From: Candidatus Zhuqueibacterota bacterium
GTDB taxonomy: Bacteria; Zhuqueibacterota; Zhuqueibacteria; Thermofontimicrobiales; Thiofontviventaceae
Length of the DNA: 64,000 nucleotides
NCBI GenBank assembly: GCA_016926625.1
Contig: JAFGOE010000019.1
Coordinates: forward strand, 1 to 64,000
Direction of reading: 5' to 3'
Under the pieces are notes generated by a model. That model was not told where the DNA came from and did no database searches. It was given only the letters and a program-made list of their open reading frames with translations. Both the position numbers and the translations under genes were made by a program. Positions 59,100 through 64,000 of this stretch are shown here, in pieces. Every line of letters starts with the position of its first letter. Position 1 is the stretch's first letter.

Positions 59100-59447
59100 A
59101 TGCAATTTGAAAAAGAAGACAAAAATGAGATCACGATCATACGAATTCATGAAGAACGTCTGGATAGCCAGGTCTCACCGGAGTTAAAAGCCTATTTACT
59201 ATTGCTGGTTGAACAGGGGGTTGATCGAGTGCTCGTCGATATTTCAAACGTGCAATATGTCGACAGTTCTGGTCTGGGGGCTTTGTTGTTTGGGCTTCGT
59301 CAATTACGAATGTTTCAAGGCACATTAATCATTTTCGGTGCTCAAAAACGGGTGTTAAATTTGATTCGAATCGCAAAGCTGGAAAATATTTTGCTGCATT
59401 ACGATACCGAGGATGAAGCGATCAAGAGTTTGAGTGCGGAGCCTTAA
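59100..59447 (+). CDS. STAS-domain anti-sigma factor antagonist
   Basis: RLDSQVSPELKAYLLLLVEQGVDRVLVDISNVQYVDSSGLGALLFGLRQL. Confidence 0.93.
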   Translation: MQFEKEDKNEITIIRIHEERLDSQVSPELKAYLLLLVEQGVDRVLVDISNVQYVDSSGLGALLFGLRQLRMFQGTLIIFGAQKRVLNLIRIAKLENILLHYDTEDEAIKSLSAEP

Positions 59448-59594
59448 GCTGCTTTAAATTGTGTAAATAGAATTTTCTGTTACGACTTTTTTATGGATCA
59501 CTGTCTATCCGTGGTACTCGTGGTCGATGGAATATTGACATGTTTCGATCGGAAACGCATAACGTAACACTTCATATCATTCGGAGGTAACTAC

Positions 59595-59909
59595 ATGGCT
59601 GATTATGAGAAGACATATCATCGCAAGATATCTGACGAAGAGGCTCAGGGGCAATACATCATGATATTAAAAAGTGATCTCAATTTTTTCCCTAAAATTG
59701 GTAAAGAATTCAAACTCCTTGTGAAAGGAACTGAGGAAAAGACATTCGAAACGACGATCCTGGCGATACCATGCTGGTGTATGGGACCGAATAAACCACA
59801 TGAACATTATCGTATCGACGCGAAACCGTTCAGAGATATTTTCCCGATCCACTTTAGCAAAAAAATTAAAATTAAAAAAGAATCTGAATCTGAATATACC
59901 CTTGAATAG
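59595..59909 (+). CDS. Uncharacterised 104-aa protein with a CWC motif
   Basis: MADYEKTYHRKISDEEAQGQYIMILKSDLNFFPKIGKEFKLLV...IPCWCMGPNKPHEHYRID; SD aggagg-like (cggaggt) upstream; 3 nt before the rhomboid gene. Confidence 0.75.
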   Translation: MADYEKTYHRKISDEEAQGQYIMILKSDLNFFPKIGKEFKLLVKGTEEKTFETTILAIPCWCMGPNKPHEHYRIDAKPFRDIFPIHFSKKIKIKKESESEYTLE

Positions 59910-59912
59910 ACC

Positions 59913-60596
59913 ATGATTCCGATAAGAGATATGATCCCCTCGCGGAGATTTCCCATTGTAACTATCCTCATCATCGTATCGAATGTGCTTATATTTCTAT
60001 TCCAGTCCTCATTGGGTAAATCAGCCAACGATTTTGTGTTGATATTCGGTATGATCCCGCAACGGTATTTCTATTTAACAAATATCGAGCCATTGAATTT
60101 AATCGAACGGTTTTATCCGTTTTTTACATCGATTTTTCTTCATGGCAGTTTGATGCATTTGATTGGTAATATGTGGTTTCTATGGATTTTCGGGGATAAC
60201 GTTGAAGACCGTTTCGGAAGAAAATGGTATCTATTTTTTTACATATTAGCAGGATTGATCGCTGGCTTTGCACATGCCTATTTGAATTCAGGTTCAGCCG
60301 TTCCAACTGTCGGTGCCAGTGGCGCCATCGCGGGAGTCATGGGGGCTTATCTGATTTTCTATCCTCGTGCGAAAGTGCTAACGATAATTCCGTTGTTCAT
60401 ATTTTTCCCACTTGTCGAGATATATGCTGTCTTTTTTCTAGGACTCTGGTTTCTATTTCAGTTTATTAGCGTCACGGTGGAGATGATCAGCACAGGGAAT
60501 GATTGTTGCGGAGTCGCCTGGTGGGCCCATATTGGTGGCTTTATCACCGGTATTTTAGTCGCTGGCACCATGTCACTTCGGGTCAGAAAAACCTGA
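59913..60596 (+). CDS. Rhomboid-family intramembrane serine protease
   Basis: HGSLMHLIGNMWFLWIFGDNVEDR, VGASGAIAGVMGAYLIFYPRAKV, AWWAHIGGFITGILV. Confidence 0.95.
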   Translation: MIPIRDMIPSRRFPIVTILIIVSNVLIFLFQSSLGKSANDFVLIFGMIPQRYFYLTNIEPLNLIERFYPFFTSIFLHGSLMHLIGNMWFLWIFGDNVEDRFGRKWYLFFYILAGLIAGFAHAYLNSGSAVPTVGASGAIAGVMGAYLIFYPRAKVLTIIPLFIFFPLVEIYAVFFLGLWFLFQFISVTVEMISTGNDCCGVAWWAHIGGFITGILVAGTMSLRVRKT

Positions 60597-60771
60597 AATT
60601 CACGATGGCGTGATCAGTTGATTTATTTTGACCTGATCAAGGTTTATCGTTGTCTGTGTTTTGTATATATAGATACGTCAATATTGTAAAATATGATCAA
60701 TTTATTGCTATTTGATGATTACTTCTCGATAGCAAACAAAAAATAGTATTCGTCATGCGAATATTTTTCGC

Positions 60772-60802
60772 TTGACTTTATCTGTTTTATATGTTATATT
60801 TA
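60772..60802 (+). promoter_or_regulatory. Predicted promoter TTGA-N19-TATATTTA
   Basis: ttga 60772-60775, 19 nt, tatattta 60795-60802. Confidence 0.55.
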
Positions 60803-61067
60803 AAGTGAAAAACTGATATTATATTGCGATAAAATAATAAAAGTAATCTCTACTTTTTATATACAGAGTTTGAGACGGTATCCCAGTTCAATTAAATTAT
60901 CTCCTTTTAATTACATAGAGAAAAAGTGGCCCTTTCTTAATCGACTCAGGCTACGATATCTGTGCTGAGCGGCGAACGAGGTGCGGATATAGATCAATTT
61001 GAGTGAATTTGAGAGGAGGATAAATTAAAAATAAGCGCGAATAATTACTAATCTTTGAGGTGGCGTA

Positions 61068-62042
61068 ATGAGTACAGAGCAAAAAGAAAAATCTGTAGAA
61101 GTACTTCAGGATGAACCGATCATTGGGAATAGTCCTGAGGCAAAGAGGATGAGAAGGGCAGTAAAGAAACTGGCAAAAATCGATAGCAACGTATTAATTC
61201 ATGGAGAACCGGGAGTTGGTAAAGAGTTTTTAGCCCGACACATTCATATGACCAGTGCCCGGAGAAACCGCTCCCTGGTGCGAATTAATTGCGGATCGCT
61301 GGGCAAGACAATTGATCAAAAAGCTCTTTTTGGCGAGGAGCTGGAAGGAGATTCTGCCGTAACACGAACAGTCGGACTGCTCGAGAAGGCTCACAAAGGA
61401 ACGCTGTATCTTGATAACATCAGCAAACTAAATCAGGAGTTTCAAGAAGAATTCCTATCTGTTCTCGCTGACAGCAAATTCAGGAGAATAGGTGGCAGGG
61501 ACAGTATCGAACTGGATGTTCGTGTCATCGCTACGGATGAAGAAGATGTGACTTCCTTAGTCGAACGCGGCGTTTTTAGCCGGGAACTGTATCATATCCT
61601 CAACGCGTTGACGCTGCGTATTCCATCCCTTCGTGAACATAAGCAAGATATCCCGGAACTATTCAATTATTTTCTCAAGAAGTTCTCCGCAGAAAATAAT
61701 CGCGAATTGCCACCGGTCGATTCAGAAATTTTTGAATCGATACTCGAGTACGATTGGAAGGGCAACGTTAAAGAACTAGAAAACACGGTGCAAAATCTGG
61801 TCGTCATGTCACCGGAGGGCGAGTTATCCAGTGAATTCCTGCCGTTCAGGATAAAGAAACACCCATTCGACTTCCTGGAGCCGCGAAATCTTAAAGGCAT
61901 CGTCTCTGATGTTGAAATTTACTTGATTAAAAAAGCGTTAAATAAATTTGGCGGAAATCAGGTGAAAGCCGCTAAGCTCTTAGGTATCCCGGAAGCAACT
62001 TTACGTTTCAAAATGAAAAAGTACGGTCTGCCAAAAGAGTAG
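61068..62042 (+). CDS. NtrC-type AAA+ / Fis-HTH regulator with degenerate GAFTGA and Walker B
   Basis: Walker A GEPGVGKEFLARHIH; LFGEELEGDSAVTRTVGLLEKAHKGTLYLDNI in place of LFGxxxGAFTGA...GTLFLDEI; C-terminal NQVKAAKLLGIPEATLRFKMKKYGL. Confidence 0.9.
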   Translation: MSTEQKEKSVEVLQDEPIIGNSPEAKRMRRAVKKLAKIDSNVLIHGEPGVGKEFLARHIHMTSARRNRSLVRINCGSLGKTIDQKALFGEELEGDSAVTRTVGLLEKAHKGTLYLDNISKLNQEFQEEFLSVLADSKFRRIGGRDSIELDVRVIATDEEDVTSLVERGVFSRELYHILNALTLRIPSLREHKQDIPELFNYFLKKFSAENNRELPPVDSEIFESILEYDWKGNVKELENTVQNLVVMSPEGELSSEFLPFRIKKHPFDFLEPRNLKGIVSDVEIYLIKKALNKFGGNQVKAAKLLGIPEATLRFKMKKYGLPKE

Positions 62043-62063
62043 CAATATGTTTGGAATACAACG

Positions 62064-62097
62064 AAAAAGGCAATTTCAAGCAAATTGCCTTTTTTTT
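62064..62097. terminator. Intrinsic terminator between convergent genes
   Basis: aaaaaggcaattt-caagc-aaattgccttttttttaa. Confidence 0.88.
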
Positions 62098-63028
62098 AAT
62101 GATTGACTGCTTCCACAATCGACCAGGCAACCAGTTCAGCTGCTACCGTCCCTAATGACAGTAGACTATTATTGTCCATTGCCACTGTATTGGTGGAGAC
62201 GGCGAAGACGATGTCCCCATCAAATGGTGTATGAGAGGGGGAAATGGCTCTGGCAATACCGTCATTCGCCATCTGTGCCACTTTGGTTGCTTCCTCTCGT
62301 CCCAGTCTAACGTTAGTCGCCACGACCCCAAGAGTCGTGTTTGTAAACGATGCGTAATGATCGAGGTGATTCGCAGTCATAAAATCTATCGGATCGAAGA
62401 ACGTCTCGGTTTGGTTATTGTATGCTCCGGCAATAGTCTCACCGGTACCCGGATTGATTATATTCCCCAACGCGTTTAATACGACCAGCACTGCGATGAT
62501 GGCGTCGCCTCCGAGATGGTATGAACATGAACCAATACCGCCTCGCATCGAATACTCGATACCGGCAAATTTGCCGACTGTCGCGCCGATTCCTGCTCCG
62601 ATGGCTCCCATCCGCTTATCGTTTGAACTGGCCGATACGGCTGCGTTGTAACCCATCACTTTGTCAGGCCGAACCGATGGATCGCCTGTATTGAGATCGT
62701 AGATGACGGCTGCCGGCAGAATGGGTACCCTGGCGATTCCTGTATCGTAACCGATGTTCATCTCTTCGAGGTATTGTACAACCCCGCTCGCTGCATCGAG
62801 CCCAAACGCACTTCCACCGGTCAGCAAAATGCCATCGATATTCTGTACCAGACGAGTGGGATAAAGCAATTCGATCTCCCTCGTACCTGGCGCAGATCCG
62901 CGTACATCGACGCCCGCCGTAAAACCATCATCCGGAAAAATCACCGTGCACCCGGTCAGCGCTCGTTGGTCATGGGAATGGCCCACGCGTATGCCCGGGA
63001 TATCACATATATGACCTGAAAATGTCAC
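62096..63028 (-). CDS. P1-family peptidase (DmpA/L-aminopeptidase-like)
   Basis: GIRVGHSHDQRALTGCTVIFPD, GILLTGGSAFGLDAASGVVQYLEE, TTLGVVATNVRLGREEATKVAQMANDGIARAI. Confidence 0.93.
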   Translation of the reverse strand: MTFSGHICDIPGIRVGHSHDQRALTGCTVIFPDDGFTAGVDVRGSAPGTREIELLYPTRLVQNIDGILLTGGSAFGLDAASGVVQYLEEMNIGYDTGIARVPILPAAVIYDLNTGDPSVRPDKVMGYNAAVSASSNDKRMGAIGAGIGATVGKFAGIEYSMRGGIGSCSYHLGGDAIIAVLVVLNALGNIINPGTGETIAGAYNNQTETFFDPIDFMTANHLDHYASFTNTTLGVVATNVRLGREEATKVAQMANDGIARAISPSHTPFDGDIVFAVSTNTVAMDNNSLLSLGTVAAELVAWSIVEAVNH

Positions 63029-64000
63029 TCGTCTTCTCCCATCGATTTGAACCGATTTAAAAAGCTTCCTTTACGACCAGGTACCTCTAACACAACACCG
63101 CTGTCACTAAAGAAAAACAGATCACCAATAACCAGGCCGATCGATTTTCTTAAAGGTCTCCAGTTTTGTCGATAAGCTTCATTGTCGACTCGTGTACCTT
63201 CGCGCGATTTGGTGACCAGTCGTACGCGCTGTGGGAATTCACGGTTAATTAAAAATGGAGAATGGGTGGTGTACATGATCTGATTCTTCTGTGCCAGATG
63301 TTCCACGACTCGAAGTAAGTCCTTTTGCCCTGCCGGATGAAGGTGAATCCCTGGTTCGTCGATTAAAAATATGTACTCGTGTACACGCGTGTTGTATGTC
63401 TGTGCCAGGAAATTTATGTAAAACGATAGATACCACCTGAAACCAAGGCTCCTGGTCTCCGGAGTATCGAATACTGTGGTATTATCGCTGACATCGATGT
63501 ATAAGACTTTTCCGTTCACATTTAATTTAATCTCGATTGTGGGCTCCTGAGACCAGACCCTCCTGATATTTTCGGTGATAATTCGTCCCGCCTCCACCGA
63601 CGCTCGGCGACCACGGGTGGAATCTTCGAAGATGATCTCATAATTATCAATTCCACCAATTTTAAGCAGATTACGCTCGGTTGTAAATCCAGCTTTTCCA
63701 TCCACAAGATTGAAATAATCGACCCTGTTTTTGAGTAATGGTATATTCTCGAAATATAAAATATTAGGCAGACAGGATAACAGTTTTACGATATCGATGT
63801 TTTCAACTTCCATATCGTCGATATAAACATTATAATCAACCGCATCCGGGCCTTGCCGTTTAATATAAAAGCTGTTGACGTTTTTGAAAACGTCAGATAC
63901 CATTAACAATTTCCGACGGTTTTCCTTTGATATTTTTGAGAATTCAAACGCGATTTCCGGACATTTTTTCTGATAATAATGCTCAGAATATTGGCAAGTC
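63025..64000 (-). CDS. AAA-family ATPase (RecF/OLD-like), truncated by window edge
   Basis: Frame open to position 63999 (TCQYSEHYYQKKCPEIAFEFSKISKENRRKLLMVSD...); FLIDEPGIHLHPAGQKDLLRVVEHLAQKNQIMYTTHSPFLI. Confidence 0.85.
   Translation of the reverse strand, partial: TCQYSEHYYQKKCPEIAFEFSKISKENRRKLLMVSDVFKNVNSFYIKRQGPDAVDYNVYIDDMEVENIDIVKLLSCLPNILYFENIPLLKNRVDYFNLVDGKAGFTTERNLLKIGGIDNYEIIFEDSTRGRRASVEAGRIITENIRRVWSQEPTIEIKLNVNGKVLYIDVSDNTTVFDTPETRSLGFRWYLSFYINFLAQTYNTRVHEYIFLIDEPGIHLHPAGQKDLLRVVEHLAQKNQIMYTTHSPFLINREFPQRVRLVTKSREGTRVDNEAYRQNWRPLRKSIGLVIGDLFFFSDSGVVLEVPGRKGSFLNRFKSMGEDE

Noticed and set aside
1-64000. CRISPR arrays, tRNA/rRNA genes, transposases, prophage
   Set aside because: No regularly spaced direct repeats, cloverleaf or rRNA signatures, or mobile-element proteins were recognised in the gaps; an automated scan (tRNAscan, Infernal) would be needed for certainty.

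Overview
64 kb of bacterial chromosome with about 60 genes, mostly housekeeping. Three secreted proteins end in NYPNPFN/IYPNPFN-type C-terminal sorting domains, which suggests an FCB-superphylum lineage (Marinimicrobia/KSB1/Calditrichota-like; exact taxon not determinable here). Recognisable conserved blocks: yceD-rpmF-plsX-fabH-(TPR protein)-fabD-fabG-acpP-fabF-rnc; ffh-rpsP-khpA-rimM-trmD-rplS; aroQ-pheA; holB-ricT-like-metG-tatD-rsmA-mgtE-recO-glyS. Other genes include a multi-PAS HD-GYP protein, hutU, a secreted PepC-like protease, a GH44 glycosidase, an NSS transporter with its tiny MetS-like subunit, a macrodomain protein, a SpoT-like HD protein, a DUF1998 helicase, a rhomboid protease and a degenerate NtrC-type AAA+ regulator. 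The strongest non-routine observation is at 55560-56537. There the ORF track truncates a UshA-like metallophosphoesterase lipoprotein at an in-frame TGA (55695-55697). Reading the TGA as selenocysteine gives a continuous protein with a PCG-U motif at the position where I recall this family having PCGC, and bSECIS-like stem-loops follow it. Other observations: a recurrent TTGA/C-N18/19-TAnnTT promoter motif, several apparently leaderless genes, a 56-aa membrane-protein ORF missed by the track, and several unannotated intergenic hairpins. No rRNA, tRNA, CRISPR array, transposase or prophage was recognised.
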